The translations under genes were made by a program, and so were the position numbers. This document shows positions 8,915-18,883 of a DNA stretch of 64,000 nucleotides, piece by piece. Numbering within the stretch: the first letter of the stretch is position 1; every line of letters starts with the position of its first letter. The DNA comes from Methanomethylovorans hollandica DSM 15978 (GTDB taxonomy: Archaea > Halobacteriota > Methanosarcinia > Methanosarcinales > Methanosarcinaceae). The notes under the pieces are model-generated. The model had not been told where the DNA came from, searched no databases, and worked only from the letters and a program-made list of their open reading frames with translations. The stretch covers positions 221,110 through 285,109 of the forward strand of contig NC_019972.1 in NCBI RefSeq assembly GCF_000328665.1, in the 5' to 3' direction.

Positions 8915-9481
8915 TTAGAAGCAGAATAGTGTCGTCTGATGCATATTTGTATTTTGATATTTGTGATTAAAAATTGTAGTAGGTATGGATTGTTCTGGAT
9001 CAGGAAATTCTGTGTCTATTACTTCAGTTTCGTCATCCATGAAACCCTGATTAATCAAATTAATAGCAAACATTCTCTGGAAGGAATCAAAACTATCTTT
9101 GTTGTATGGACTGACACGCCTCTTTCCATTTTCATCTATTTTGCTGACAATGGTTATTCCTGAGATATAGGGGCCATTAATGAAATGTAGAGGGCGTTGT
9201 TCAATTAATTCTGGATACCAGAAACCATTGTTATAATCAAATACTAAAATTGGATCGCTAATTGAATCTTCGTTTTGTCTGTTATAGTGTCCTGAAAATA
9301 TCTGTGATCCACATTTCTCCATCACAAGGTCAAGATATGGTTTGTTTCCAATTTTTAGGTACCATTCTTTTCCCAGTTCCTTTTCTTGAACTCCGTGTTT
9401 TAGAAGGATTGTCTCAATGACATTCTGGAAAAGATATTTTCCATTTTTTCCTATTTTAGAACGGGTATCGAGTTTGGACAT
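8915..9481 (-). CDS. DUF6908-like protein with C-terminal PIP box
   Basis: The product is 188 residues. The core, with YLDLVMEK, SDPILVFDYNNGFWYPE and a late INQGF, resembles the DUF6908 family found on plasmids and phages; this is recognised by pattern only. The last seven residues, QTTLFCF, fit the PCNA-interacting peptide Qxx(L/I)xx(F/Y), at the very C-terminus as in genuine PIP proteins. That suggests the protein is tethered to the sliding clamp. A strong A6-GCAAAC element lies 27 bases upstream of the ATG. Confidence 0.6.
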   Translation of the reverse strand: MSKLDTRSKIGKNGKYLFQNVIETILLKHGVQEKELGKEWYLKIGNKPYLDLVMEKCGSQIFSGHYNRQNEDSISDPILVFDYNNGFWYPELIEQRPLHFINGPYISGITIVSKIDENGKRRVSPYNKDSFDSFQRMFAINLINQGFMDDETEVIDTEFPDPEQSIPTTIFNHKYQNTNMHQTTLFCF

Positions 9482-9501
9482 ATCGTATCACTTATTACAC
9501 A

Positions 9502-9550
9502 GTTTGCTTTTTTGTAGTGGTAATTAAATTACATAACAATTAAATAAATA
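9502..9550 (-). promoter_or_regulatory. A6-GCAAAC promoter element of the 8915-9481 gene
   Basis: On the minus strand ACAAAAAAGCAAACTGTG lies 27-15 bases before the ATG at 9481. AT-rich TATA candidates (TTATGTAATT, TTTATTTAA) lie 20-35 bases further upstream. This is one of the clearest copies of the recurrent element. Confidence 0.5.
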
Positions 9551-9832
9551 ATGTGTTGTGTGGGTGTGTTTTTTTATGCCCTCTCTTGGAATAACTTTTA
9601 TTTGTGTAAACCAACGCGTATTGCTTATATATAGGCTGTTAAATAATAGAGACTGTTTTAACTTATATTAAGGTTCTATTAAGCTATTAACTGATATGGG
9701 TAAAAAAATCGATATGTTTATATATGAGTCAAACACTTTATATTGATGATCATGAATAATACTTCAAATATTAATGTTGGTTGTATTGAGACATTTATAT
9801 TTGTAATTTACTTATACACGGTGGTTTTATAA
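9551..9832 (+). promoter_or_regulatory. Promoter/operator region of the FilR1-type regulator
   Basis: No gene is seen here. The region holds several AT-rich boxes, including CTTATATATAGGCT at 9624-9637 and TTTATATATGAG near 9718. The first matches half of the perfect palindrome over the 46.1-kb promoter, so the two may share a regulator. The coding ATG at 9833 follows a GGTGG box. Confidence 0.4.
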
Positions 9833-10633
9833 ATGCCGGATAAAAAACTTTTCCAAATTGTAACACGTTCTGGTGTCCGAACTGAAACTCTTTTAATGCT
9901 AAAAGATGGATGCAAGTCTGCTGGTGAACTTTGTTCTCATTTTAAGATTGCACCTCAAGAATTAGCACCACGTACCCGGGAGCTAGTTGAAAGTGATTTA
10001 ATTATCAAGAAAGACAAAAATTATTATCTAACTGACCTTGGAAAGATAATTACAGAAAAATATTCTGAATTTAAAAATTTGTTGTATTTTATAGGCGATA
10101 AGCAAGATTTTCTAAAAGAACATGATTTGACAGACATACCTTTTGAGCTCCAGCTAAGATTTGAAATGATGAGTCAATCTAAAGTTGTTTGTCCAGAGAA
10201 TCATTCGATTTTTGATACTCATGATGGGTTTATGGATAATGTAGTTAAGTCAAAGTATCTAAAAGGACTAGCGTCTATAATGTTCCCTTCTTATCCTTCT
10301 TTCTTTAATCAGCTTGCTGAGAGTGGCACAAACGTTGAGATCATTGTAACTGAATCCATATATTCCATATTAAAGACTAAATATAAGGATCAGTTAATTG
10401 AGTACCTGAATTACGAGGATGCTCAGCTGTATATATGTGATAACAATAAACTTGCTTTTGTTGTTACTGACTCGTTTTTCTCGATTTCATTATTCTTTAA
10501 AAACGGTATTTTTGATCATGTAAGCGACATTGTTGGTTTTGATCCAGATTCAATTGGGTGGGGAGAGTTGTTATTTGATCATTATGTCAAGCAGTCTGTC
10601 CCAGTTAAAATCGAAGATTTAATGTCGTCCTAA
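9833..10633 (+). CDS. Winged-HTH transcriptional regulator, FilR1/DUF1724 type
   Basis: The product is 266 residues. The N-terminal 75 residues form a winged helix-turn-helix (TLLMLKDGCKSAGELCSHFK through the wing NYYLTDLGK). The remainder matches the architecture of the methanogen FilR1 middle domain (formerly DUF1724), a presumed ligand- or signal-sensing domain abundant in Methanosarcinales. The gene is transcribed divergently from the 8915-9481 gene and ends convergently on hel308, with overlapping stop codons. It probably controls genes on the element; its target is unknown. Confidence 0.87.
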   Translation: MPDKKLFQIVTRSGVRTETLLMLKDGCKSAGELCSHFKIAPQELAPRTRELVESDLIIKKDKNYYLTDLGKIITEKYSEFKNLLYFIGDKQDFLKEHDLTDIPFELQLRFEMMSQSKVVCPENHSIFDTHDGFMDNVVKSKYLKGLASIMFPSYPSFFNQLAESGTNVEIIVTESIYSILKTKYKDQLIEYLNYEDAQLYICDNNKLAFVVTDSFFSISLFFKNGIFDHVSDIVGFDPDSIGWGELLFDHYVKQSVPVKIEDLMSS

Positions 10634-12888
10634 AAATCAAATAGATTTTTCTGCTGGTTTATTTCTTTTTTATTGTTTTCGGGGACTTCTGGAGAAGTAT
10701 CTATTTCATCTGATGGAATTGGGAGCTCAAGTTCATGGAATATTTTAATTGTGATCTTGTTCCCGAATAGTTTTGATACTTCACTGAAGGGCGTAGACTT
10801 TATTTTATCAACCGAACCAATACCATTATCGTATAATTTACGAGCTCTTTTTCTACCAATGTTCTTTATGGACAGGAGGCTGACCAGTTCTTTGCTTGCT
10901 CCATATTTGAGTCTTTGTTCCAGGAAGATATTTTGTATATCGAATCCCTTAAGTTTTGATATCCTTTGAACTGCATGAGAAATCCATGATGCAGATTCTG
11001 ATAATGAATGGAGATCTCCTTCGCCTATAACATAATTTTCAACGATTTCTTTTGTTTCGCATTCTTCTATCCAGTCAAGTAAGATTCTTGCATTTTTTAT
11101 TGATTCAATGAATGATTCTGCTGATATTTCACTGATTTCGTCAAGATCTGGAAAATTAATTATTTCGTTTTTATGATCATCTGCATATATCAAATTTTCA
11201 AAGTATTCATTGCCCTTAAGATATAATGTACGAATATCCGGGGTTTTACATATAACCTGCAGCAAGGAAAATGCAGTTATTTCCATGTTTGATTGAGATG
11301 CTTTTTTGAGGTCCTCTACTATGACGACAGCTGTAAGAGGATCGATATAGATTCTAGATACGAGTTGACCAAGTGGTGTGGCTTGAAGGTAATTGTTGTC
11401 AGTTACGATTAGATCATTTTCCTCAAGGAAATATAAGCACTCATTTATGGTTTCTATGAAATAAGATAGATCAGACGTATGAGCATAAAATGTCTCAGAC
11501 AGGAAATCTATAACACCTTTTTGAGATGTCGCAATCCCACTGCTTATTATTGCAAGTATATGACTTCTAAGGGCTTTTTCGGATCCAAGTTTTGAAGATA
11601 TATCTTCAGCTTTTGCATGGATATATTTGGTTTCTAGAAAATCTATTTTATCCGATGACTTTGCAATTAACAAAGATTGGCCATATGGATCAAGATGTGG
11701 TCTTCCTGCTCTTCCGACCATTTGCTTGTAATCAAGCACAGGTATTGGGATATTGCCTTCATTTGCATCATATCTAAGGAAGCTTCGGATTACTACTCTC
11801 CTTGCTGGTAAGTTAAGTCCTGCTGCAAGTGTTGGAGTACATGATATTACCTTGATTTTGTTTTCTTTGAAACCATCTTCTACTAATCTTCGCTGTGCAG
11901 CATTAAGGCCTGCGTGGTGGAATGCAACACCATTACGAATGCATTCTGCAAGATTATTTGATTCAGTGGTATCGCTGGAGTATTCGATTTCTTCTGATAT
12001 TTCTGCAAGCTTATTCTTTTCGTCTTGGCTTAGAAGGATATTTATTTGTTTATGTTCTCTATTCTTTGGATTTGAAAAACGCTTGGCAAACGCCATACAG
12101 GTTCTTCTTGAACTTTCGAATACGAGACATTGACCTCCTTCTTTGATGGTATCTAGTGCAACATCTGCTGCTGGTTCTTTTGTATCGTGTACTATTTCTT
12201 TTTGAATAACAGGATCTTCAGATAAGAAATTCATTGATTTCCCAAATACAACTCCTTCTTGTAGTTTAGTTGGTCTCCAATCACTTACTGTAAGTTCAGC
12301 TTTGAGCCAATCTGCAAGTACCTGGGTATTTCCTATTGTTGCTGAGAGAGCTACGATCTGCAGGTTAGGTATTTTTCTAAGTTTGGTCATTACTATTTCA
12401 AGTGTAGGTCCTCTGCTCTTTTCGTCTAGCAGATGTACTTCATCTACTACAACTATTGATAATGTCTGTAGCCATTGAGTTCCATTACGTAGCATGGAAT
12501 CTGTTTTCTCGGATGTACAGACAACGATATCATTCTTTCCAAGGCCTTCACTTTTTGATTCCAATTCACCTGTTGAAATGCCTGTAAGGATACCAAATTT
12601 TTCAAATTCTTTGAAACGCTGATATTTTTCGTTTGCAAGAGCTATCAGAGGAACAATATACAATGCTTTTCCACCATCAATTATATGTTTAAGCATTGCA
12701 AGTTCTGCAAGCAAGGTTTTTCCGCTGGCTGTTGGAATAGCAGCAAGTGTGTTCTTTCCTTCAAGTAATCCTTTTTGAACGACTTCTCCCTGAGGCGGAT
12801 ATAGCTGTTTTATACCAGAATCAATATAGAACTGCTGTATTTTCTCTGGTAAAGGCAGGGATTTTATGTAACAGGGTGATTCGTTCAT
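10630..12888 (-). CDS. hel308: Hel308-type superfamily 2 DNA helicase with PIP box
   Basis: The product is 752 residues, close to the normal Hel308 size. The helicase motifs are all present: YPPQ Q-motif, PTASGKT (I), DEVH (II), ALSATIGN (III) and QMVGRAGRP (VI). A helix-hairpin-helix (IKNIGRKRARKLYDNGI) lies near the end. Hel308 unwinds lagging-strand forks and restarts stalled replication. The last residues, QQKNLFDF, form a C-terminal PIP box for host PCNA. The gene ends with TAG, overlapping the stop of the convergent regulator gene. Confidence 0.95.
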   Translation of the reverse strand: MNESPCYIKSLPLPEKIQQFYIDSGIKQLYPPQGEVVQKGLLEGKNTLAAIPTASGKTLLAELAMLKHIIDGGKALYIVPLIALANEKYQRFKEFEKFGILTGISTGELESKSEGLGKNDIVVCTSEKTDSMLRNGTQWLQTLSIVVVDEVHLLDEKSRGPTLEIVMTKLRKIPNLQIVALSATIGNTQVLADWLKAELTVSDWRPTKLQEGVVFGKSMNFLSEDPVIQKEIVHDTKEPAADVALDTIKEGGQCLVFESSRRTCMAFAKRFSNPKNREHKQINILLSQDEKNKLAEISEEIEYSSDTTESNNLAECIRNGVAFHHAGLNAAQRRLVEDGFKENKIKVISCTPTLAAGLNLPARRVVIRSFLRYDANEGNIPIPVLDYKQMVGRAGRPHLDPYGQSLLIAKSSDKIDFLETKYIHAKAEDISSKLGSEKALRSHILAIISSGIATSQKGVIDFLSETFYAHTSDLSYFIETINECLYFLEENDLIVTDNNYLQATPLGQLVSRIYIDPLTAVVIVEDLKKASQSNMEITAFSLLQVICKTPDIRTLYLKGNEYFENLIYADDHKNEIINFPDLDEISEISAESFIESIKNARILLDWIEECETKEIVENYVIGEGDLHSLSESASWISHAVQRISKLKGFDIQNIFLEQRLKYGASKELVSLLSIKNIGRKRARKLYDNGIGSVDKIKSTPFSEVSKLFGNKITIKIFHELELPIPSDEIDTSPEVPENNKKEINQQKNLFDF

Positions 12889-12957
12889 ATTTTCACTTTT
12901 ATTGTTTTTATCAATTTGATGATGTCTAAGTATATTGACCTATCTATTTTTTCGTCG

Positions 12958-14190
12958 TTAGGATTCAACTGGTGTGCTGAACATTTCTAATGTTGTTATT
13001 TTTGATTTTGATGCAGTTTGTTCATTTTGTTTATTGATTGGGTTATTGATTATAGGAGATTCATCTATAGTGCATTCTGTTGTTTTGGGAATTGCGGATT
13101 CTAAAGGCACAAAACCAAATGAATAAGATGAACCTATATTTTTGTATGATCCTTCGGGATAATTAATAATATCTGGTTTTTTTTCATGATATATTTCAAG
13201 CAGTAATTCGTAAAGGTTTTCTATTTCTTTTTGTTCATTTGCTTTACATCCTTCTTTTGCCCATTTTAGTAGAGCTTCTTTGTATGCCTTTATTTTTTTC
13301 TGATCTCTTGTTCTCTCTGGGATTGGTCTATTTGGCCACTTATCAAAAGGTAACGATTCGCATGAAATAGATGATAACTGGAGAATTGTTTCTTTATTCT
13401 TTACTTTTTCTTCTCCAAAACAGGTAACTAAAATTTTATATGAAATTGTAATTCCCTTATAGCATGTACCCTGTGAGAAAGGTATAGCTACATTTCCATC
13501 AGCGGTTATTTTGATTGGTCGTGATTCGATTTCATAGTACGATGATATGATTGATGCTGCAGCTCGATATAAGAATAGTTCAATCGGAGAAAGATGAGAT
13601 ATTTTAGGAACATTTAACTTCTTTATTACAAGGTTTCCGTTATTATCGGCAACCAGGTCATTTCCTTCAATATCGATGTTGTGTGATTCTTTTCCATGTT
13701 CTTTTTTGATATTAAGATAGGTAGAATAATGCTCAGTTGGAATTGACATATCAACAAGGAATTGAGGTGCTGACATAAAATCATAGAATTGATTGTGTGT
13801 TGAAAAAATCCTGCCTTCACTTATGGCATAGAATTGTTCTATAAGGTTTTTGAGTTCTTCTGCTGACTGGCAATTCCAATCATGTATTTTATCTATGATA
13901 CTCTGAATTTCATTTTGTTTCGTTGTTTTTACTATTGGGTTGAAGGATATTTCTTCATTATCCATCCAGAAATACATAGTCCTGGTACCATATAAATGGA
14001 TTTTAACTGGTGTTCCAGTTGATATTTTAGGATCCCATGAGTAGATTCTCTTGGTTCCTTCTGGATCAGTGTTCCTTCTAAAAGTAAAGTGTTTTGTTTC
14101 AATTTTTCTACTATAATAAAATCCGGTTTCCTGACTTACTATTTGTGTAATTGTAGGTGTTATTAGTGGAACAAAATCTTTTTCAAACAT
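12958..14190 (-). CDS. Hypothetical protein (410 aa) with PIP-like C-terminus
   Basis: This soluble protein of 410 residues has no recognised domain. The C-terminal 60 residues are low-complexity and include SKITTLEMF, which resembles a PIP box but lacks the leading Gln. The ATG at 14190 follows a GAGGA box. A possible copy of the A-tract element (AAAAATCACACACC) lies just upstream. The gene sits between hel308 and a DUF1699 gene in a long minus-strand run and may belong to the replication cluster. Confidence 0.7.
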   Translation of the reverse strand: MFEKDFVPLITPTITQIVSQETGFYYSRKIETKHFTFRRNTDPEGTKRIYSWDPKISTGTPVKIHLYGTRTMYFWMDNEEISFNPIVKTTKQNEIQSIIDKIHDWNCQSAEELKNLIEQFYAISEGRIFSTHNQFYDFMSAPQFLVDMSIPTEHYSTYLNIKKEHGKESHNIDIEGNDLVADNNGNLVIKKLNVPKISHLSPIELFLYRAAASIISSYYEIESRPIKITADGNVAIPFSQGTCYKGITISYKILVTCFGEEKVKNKETILQLSSISCESLPFDKWPNRPIPERTRDQKKIKAYKEALLKWAKEGCKANEQKEIENLYELLLEIYHEKKPDIINYPEGSYKNIGSSYSFGFVPLESAIPKTTECTIDESPIINNPINKQNEQTASKSKITTLEMFSTPVES

Positions 14191-14251
14191 TTCATGTCCT
14201 CGGTGTGTGATTTTTGATTGAAAAATAACTAATCTTACTAATCTGAGTAAG

Positions 14252-14680
14252 TTATTTGATTGCTGTTGCTGTTAGAGAGGATTCTTTGATTTCATGAATC
14301 AAGAATTGCAACAATTCTGTGCTTGGATTTTCATATTCACTGAATGATTGGATTATTGACTCATCGTTTTCTCCGTCAATAATTTTTGTGCGAATTTTAT
14401 TTATGATAAGTTTGCTGATAGTATATTCTGAGTTTTTATTTTCTACAATTCTGATTATATTCCCTTTTATAAGCGTTATGCCGACTATTTTTAGATAGTA
14501 AGATGCTGATATTGATAGGGTATTGAAATGTGAAGGGGGAAGCTGGATTGCTTTTAGTTTTGGACACGCTTTGTGGATTGCTAAAATATCATCCCTAGAA
14601 GGACGAAAGGATATGTGAACAATAGATGCTCCTTTCAAAGTATTTATTTCTTCAAGCGACTTAATTACCTTTATTCTCAA
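14252..14680 (-). CDS. DUF1699 family protein
   Basis: The product is 142 residues starting with TTG at 14680, five bases after a GGTGAT Shine-Dalgarno sequence. It matches the DUF1699 pattern known from Methanosarcinales: an N-terminal IVHISFRPSRDDI strand, then CPKLKAIQLPPSH. A second copy lies at 22205-22618. The molecular function of the family is unknown. It is probably in the same transcript as the two genes upstream. Confidence 0.78.
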   Translation of the reverse strand: MRIKVIKSLEEINTLKGASIVHISFRPSRDDILAIHKACPKLKAIQLPPSHFNTLSISASYYLKIVGITLIKGNIIRIVENKNSEYTISKLIINKIRTKIIDGENDESIIQSFSEYENPSTELLQFLIHEIKESSLTATAIK

Positions 14681-14705
14681 GGTATCACCGAGAATCTTTT
14701 GTCGA

Positions 14706-15326
14706 TTAATTATCTGATATCAATGGTTCTATTATATCATCGGGAATGAGATACATCAGATCCAAGCATGAGTTAAGAAGCAATGATAAATCTAATGCTA
14801 TTTTATCTAGGTTATCGTTAATGTATTTTGATATATAATGTTCTGTTTTTTCAACGTCATCTAGATTAGTTGCTTGGTATGTTTCTATTGTTCTATTAAG
14901 GATAAAGAGGATAGCACTTTCGTGGATGTTCGTTATGCAAATTGGAATTCGAAGATCTCCTTTTTTTGCATAGAAATTACAGAGATCTAAAGCATCTATA
15001 TCATTGTCTTTTTCGATTATTTCGAATTGCTGAGATTCCGGAAATTCGGATTTGAAAACTATTTTTGCAATATCCTTAGGATCAAGGTGTATATGTGGTA
15101 TATAGCAGTGGATTTCTTGCTTTATATGACGACTGTTTATTTCAATAGCATGATTGATAGCATTTAGTAATGCTGCCTGGGTTGGAAATTTGTTTTTTCG
15201 AAGAAAAGAAGACAGCTGTTTCTTTATAGCTCTAGATATAATAAATCGATGTATGTCATTTACAGGTATTGTATTTGTTTTTTTTGATGCATGATTAATA
15301 CTTGAATCTAGAGTTAATACTTCCAT
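14706..15326 (-). CDS. Hypothetical protein (206 aa)
   Basis: This is a mostly helical, soluble protein without a recognised domain. The ATG at 15326 follows an AAGGAAG box. It lies 25 bases upstream of the DUF1699 gene and 39 bases downstream of the 15366-15911 gene, consistent with one operon. No catalytic motif was seen. Confidence 0.65.
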   Translation of the reverse strand: MEVLTLDSSINHASKKTNTIPVNDIHRFIISRAIKKQLSSFLRKNKFPTQAALLNAINHAIEINSRHIKQEIHCYIPHIHLDPKDIAKIVFKSEFPESQQFEIIEKDNDIDALDLCNFYAKKGDLRIPICITNIHESAILFILNRTIETYQATNLDDVEKTEHYISKYINDNLDKIALDLSLLLNSCLDLMYLIPDDIIEPLISDN

Positions 15327-15365
15327 AAAATTACTTCCTTGCTTGGTTAATGCATATATTTTGCA

Positions 15366-15911
15366 TTATGCTGTTTGTTTTTTTGTAGGAATAGTTATTG
15401 AGTTGATAAGCTGTTGTGCGTCATTTATAACTTGGATGGACTCTTCCTTTGAAATAAAGGGATTACAATGCCTTAAGATATCTGATTTTGATTTTCTAAA
15501 TTGAATAGGTGATTTACATACATAGATTGCAGATGTCAGGTGCTCAAGGGATGAAGGTGGGTATTGACACATAATCTTTATAACTACATTTATTTCACTT
15601 TCTGGTTTTTCTTTGAGTTTAGAGATTACTTGTGTTCCGTTTATTCCAATGATTAAATTACCCGGTTTGAGGTGATTTGATTCCTGCTTAAGAATTTCAT
15701 CAATTCGCATTTCAAGAATAATATCTTGTAACTCATCCGAAAAAGGAGCATGTTTGTTTATGTAAAAGTTAAATCCTAGCTGTATTTTACACAGTTCCTG
15801 CAACAGAAAAACTGCTTTTTGAAGAAAGAAAGGAGATGCCCATAGATTATTATTGTTTATCCTTTCAACTAGCAATGCTATGATTGCTTTTTGTTTGATT
15901 TTATCCAGCAT
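15366..15911 (-). CDS. Hypothetical protein, possibly DUF4065/Panacea-like
   Basis: The product is 181 residues. The segment LQKAVFLLQELCKIQLGF, followed by APFSDELQDII, resembles the helical core of the Panacea (DUF4065/SocA-like) domain. That domain occurs in antitoxins and mobile-element regulators. No toxin-like partner is obvious next to it. A copy of the A-tract element (A6-TCCAAAC) lies about 30 bases before the ATG. The family call is tentative. Confidence 0.5.
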   Translation of the reverse strand: MLDKIKQKAIIALLVERINNNNLWASPFFLQKAVFLLQELCKIQLGFNFYINKHAPFSDELQDIILEMRIDEILKQESNHLKPGNLIIGINGTQVISKLKEKPESEINVVIKIMCQYPPSSLEHLTSAIYVCKSPIQFRKSKSDILRHCNPFISKEESIQVINDAQQLINSITIPTKKQTA

Positions 15912-16011
15912 ATTGCTTCCTGCTATGAAATTTGTTTGGATTTTTTACACTATGAAGTAGAGCTATAGCTATTCTTTTTTTGATCGTTTTTGTATTAATA
16001 GGAAAGAGAAA

Positions 16012-18786
16012 TCAGTATTCAAATAATGATTTCTGACGTTTTGTTCCTTTATCGTTGTTATCTGTTGAGGGTTGTTTATCTATTGGAGCTGGTTCAGAGT
16101 TTTTCTTTTTGGGAGATTGTTCTTCCTTTTCTTGTTTTCCAAAGTCAAATAACCCTTTTTGGTTCTGATTGATCTCAAGAGTTGTTCTCTTCACTCCAAA
16201 CGTTTCAAGTAATCTCAATGCCGGAGGGATGATTTGTTTTTGAATGTAGTAATTGGTATCTATTGGGATGTTATGTTCAATTACATAAGCTGGATCTTCG
16301 GCTTGTTCGACATAACCTGATCCCACAGTTGTAATCAGGAATGGAATTCTTTCTCCAGTAATTGGAACCTGACCGCCTCTTTCTCTGATCTTTTCAACTA
16401 CAGTAAGATGTGGTTGTTTGTTCTTGTATGAAGATGGTGGCCTTGATAGTGTTTTACTTAAAGTAAGTTCTGCAATAAATGCTTCATCTCTGGTATCATT
16501 TATTTTCCTTATTTTGGCGATGACATCTTGTACGTATGTAATACACTTATCAACATCTCCTTCCTTAAGTATAGCTTCAAGAATAATATTTAGTGTCTTG
16601 GAAGTAAGATTACACCAATCCCTTCTTACTGTTTCAAGGCCCTTAACTTTGATTTTCTGAATCCACCCGTCTTTTGCCTGTTCGAACTGCCACATAGCAT
16701 ATCTTTTCTTGGCAACCAGAAGGATCCTCTTAGCTGTTGCTTCGTACTGAAGTTCCATTGGTTCCGGTAGTTTACTGGTAACTACTTCTGCTATCTTTTT
16801 TCCTACAAGTGCTGACATATCTAATGTGAATTCTTCTTCTTCGAATTCATTTCCATTAATGTCAGTGCAATGGATAAAGATAGAATCTGTATCGCCATAG
16901 ATAGGTGTAAGAAGGACTATTATATCGTTAGGTTGTGTTCCATCCGATTCATTAGGAGTTAGAGCTTGATTATCTCTTATAGTGAGGGTTACGATCTCAT
17001 TGTTTATTGTATTTTGAGTATTGCGGATGTTTTCTCTTCCGTAGCTTGTAACAGAGTTTGCAACTTCAAGACTGAATAATCTTGCCCGTATATAGCCTGA
17101 GTAACCATAAAAGCTGTTAAGTAATATTTTCAGAGCAAGCTGAGTAGCATCAAGAACACGCTTTTCGTTTTCATCTCTTGCGTTTTTCATCATCTTTTTA
17201 GTTGCTACTCTTTTATCAAGGAGACCTTCAAGTATACTGGGAATTATTCCTTTGAATATTTCCGGTTTAATGAAATGACCATCGGAAGGCGATATTATCA
17301 TTGATTCTTTTGGTGTTGTTTTATCTATTATAACGGTTGTATAGCAAAGGTTCCTTGCCATCATTATAGTTGGATAGAGAGATTTATAGTCTTCTACAAC
17401 TGTGTTACAATGCAGGCCTTTTTTAGGATCAAGTACATCAGCTCCAACTACATTGCTTTCTCTTTCTCTTTCTTCAACAATTTCATCGTTTGGCTTCATA
17501 GCCATTAATCGATCTATTTCCCTGAATCTAGACATCAATAGCTGTTCTACCAGGTTTGTCTGGCCACCATTAATTACGTCCTGTAGTGGTCTGCCGCTAA
17601 CCTGTGCTAATGCTAGATATTTATCAAGCAACTGGAGTTTCAGAAGGAGCTCAAGTGCAAGCTCAGAGTCTCTCCTGGAATATTCGATGAATGTATGAAT
17701 CTTGCTAGGATCGTTCCAGTATGCTTCCATTTCCTGTGGTGGAACATCAAGTTTCTCTTTACCAATGAGTTCTTTGGCTACGTTTTCGAGCTTGTATCTT
17801 TTTAGCTTGAATCCTTCTCTTATGAGTGGTAGTACATCTGCAACTATTCTTCCAGATATTGAAACAGATGTAGTTGCTCCAAATACTCGGAAATTTAAAT
17901 CTCTATTATCTCTTCCAATCTTGAAATTGATTACAGGAGTTCCGGATTCAGTATTTATCTTTTTACATCTATCAACAACGTATTTTGTATCGAACCCATC
18001 AGTATTAAATCCAGTTAAAACATCAGGATCGTATTCTCGGACGGTGCTGAAAAATGCATTTATCATGTCATTTTCATTATCATAACATTCCGTTTCTTTG
18101 TCAACGCCATCGATCTTTTTCGATGCAAGGACCAATGTGTTCATTCCCTTGTATTCTGGAGAGAATGCTATGCTCATTAGAATGATTGGAGATTTGTCTG
18201 GAGTTGGAAGAGCTCCATTATCAGGCAAACATTCAATATCCCATGCAAGATATTTGAAAGGAGCATGTGCGATTTTATCAATTTCTTCTACTTTTTCTGC
18301 AGTGATAATTTCTTCACATATGATGTTCGTTGGGTGAAGTTCTTTTTCTGCAGGAGCTGGAGTTATAGTTATCCATTTCAAAGGATGTAGATTCTTATCA
18401 ATGAGGAAACGATTGTGGAAGAGAACATCAGCTTCAAATATTTCATTTACACCTGGAAGATCACGTATCTGATCTCTGATATCCCTTACATCAGTCGGGA
18501 GCGTGACAGTGATTTTTACAATTGGTACTTTTTTAGTTTGATAGCCAATTGGAAGAAATTTTTCTACAATATCAGCTTTTTGAATACAGTCGAATGCGTC
18601 TGTAAGATAGTTGCATAGTTCGGCTGGATTATCTGCCTGTGCAAAGAAATACGGCTCGAACCCTGGAACCAGACAGCATATGCTCTTTCCGGCATCATCT
18701 TTTCCATAGATGCGAATTATAGGCCGGTTACTGTCAATGTAGTAATCGATATCGATTATCTGTATATTTTGGCTATTATTTTGCAT
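16012..18786 (-). CDS. polB: Family B DNA polymerase with C-terminal PIP boxes
   Basis: The product is 924 residues. Exonuclease motifs are visible: DIE in AWDIECLPDNG (I), GFNTDGFDTKYV (II) and YSRRDSELALEL (III). Polymerase motifs are DYKSLYPTIM (A), KILLNSFYGYSG (B) and YGDTDSIF (C). All catalytic Asp residues are present, so it should be a proofreading replicative-type polymerase. The C-terminal tail holds two PIP-like motifs, QKGLFDF and the terminal QKSLFEY. An A6-GCAAAC promoter element and a TATA box precede the ATG at 18786. Confidence 0.97.
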   Translation of the reverse strand: MQNNSQNIQIIDIDYYIDSNRPIIRIYGKDDAGKSICCLVPGFEPYFFAQADNPAELCNYLTDAFDCIQKADIVEKFLPIGYQTKKVPIVKITVTLPTDVRDIRDQIRDLPGVNEIFEADVLFHNRFLIDKNLHPLKWITITPAPAEKELHPTNIICEEIITAEKVEEIDKIAHAPFKYLAWDIECLPDNGALPTPDKSPIILMSIAFSPEYKGMNTLVLASKKIDGVDKETECYDNENDMINAFFSTVREYDPDVLTGFNTDGFDTKYVVDRCKKINTESGTPVINFKIGRDNRDLNFRVFGATTSVSISGRIVADVLPLIREGFKLKRYKLENVAKELIGKEKLDVPPQEMEAYWNDPSKIHTFIEYSRRDSELALELLLKLQLLDKYLALAQVSGRPLQDVINGGQTNLVEQLLMSRFREIDRLMAMKPNDEIVEERERESNVVGADVLDPKKGLHCNTVVEDYKSLYPTIMMARNLCYTTVIIDKTTPKESMIISPSDGHFIKPEIFKGIIPSILEGLLDKRVATKKMMKNARDENEKRVLDATQLALKILLNSFYGYSGYIRARLFSLEVANSVTSYGRENIRNTQNTINNEIVTLTIRDNQALTPNESDGTQPNDIIVLLTPIYGDTDSIFIHCTDINGNEFEEEEFTLDMSALVGKKIAEVVTSKLPEPMELQYEATAKRILLVAKKRYAMWQFEQAKDGWIQKIKVKGLETVRRDWCNLTSKTLNIILEAILKEGDVDKCITYVQDVIAKIRKINDTRDEAFIAELTLSKTLSRPPSSYKNKQPHLTVVEKIRERGGQVPITGERIPFLITTVGSGYVEQAEDPAYVIEHNIPIDTNYYIQKQIIPPALRLLETFGVKRTTLEINQNQKGLFDFGKQEKEEQSPKKKNSEPAPIDKQPSTDNNDKGTKRQKSLFEY

Positions 18787-18796
18787 GTGTCTACTT

Positions 18797-18837
18797 GTTT
18801 GCTTTTTTAATTCTACATGAGCTTCATATTAATAAAT
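18797..18837 (-). promoter_or_regulatory. polB promoter: TATA plus A6-GCAAAC element
   Basis: On the minus strand ATTTATTAATAT (18837-18826) is followed 23-28 bases later by A6-GCAAAC (18808-18797). The ATG is then 11 bases away. The spacing places the expected transcription start inside the A-tract. Confidence 0.55.
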
Positions 18838-18854
18838 GATTTGGGTTTACCTAC

Positions 18855-18883
18855 AAAAAAAAGATGAGCCAATAAATGGCTCA
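18855..18883 (-). terminator. Hairpin-T8 terminator of the NosD-like gene
   Basis: On the minus strand TGAGCC-atttattG-GCTCA pairs over the stop codon and is followed by ATC and eight T. This has the form of an intrinsic terminator. Confidence 0.65.
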
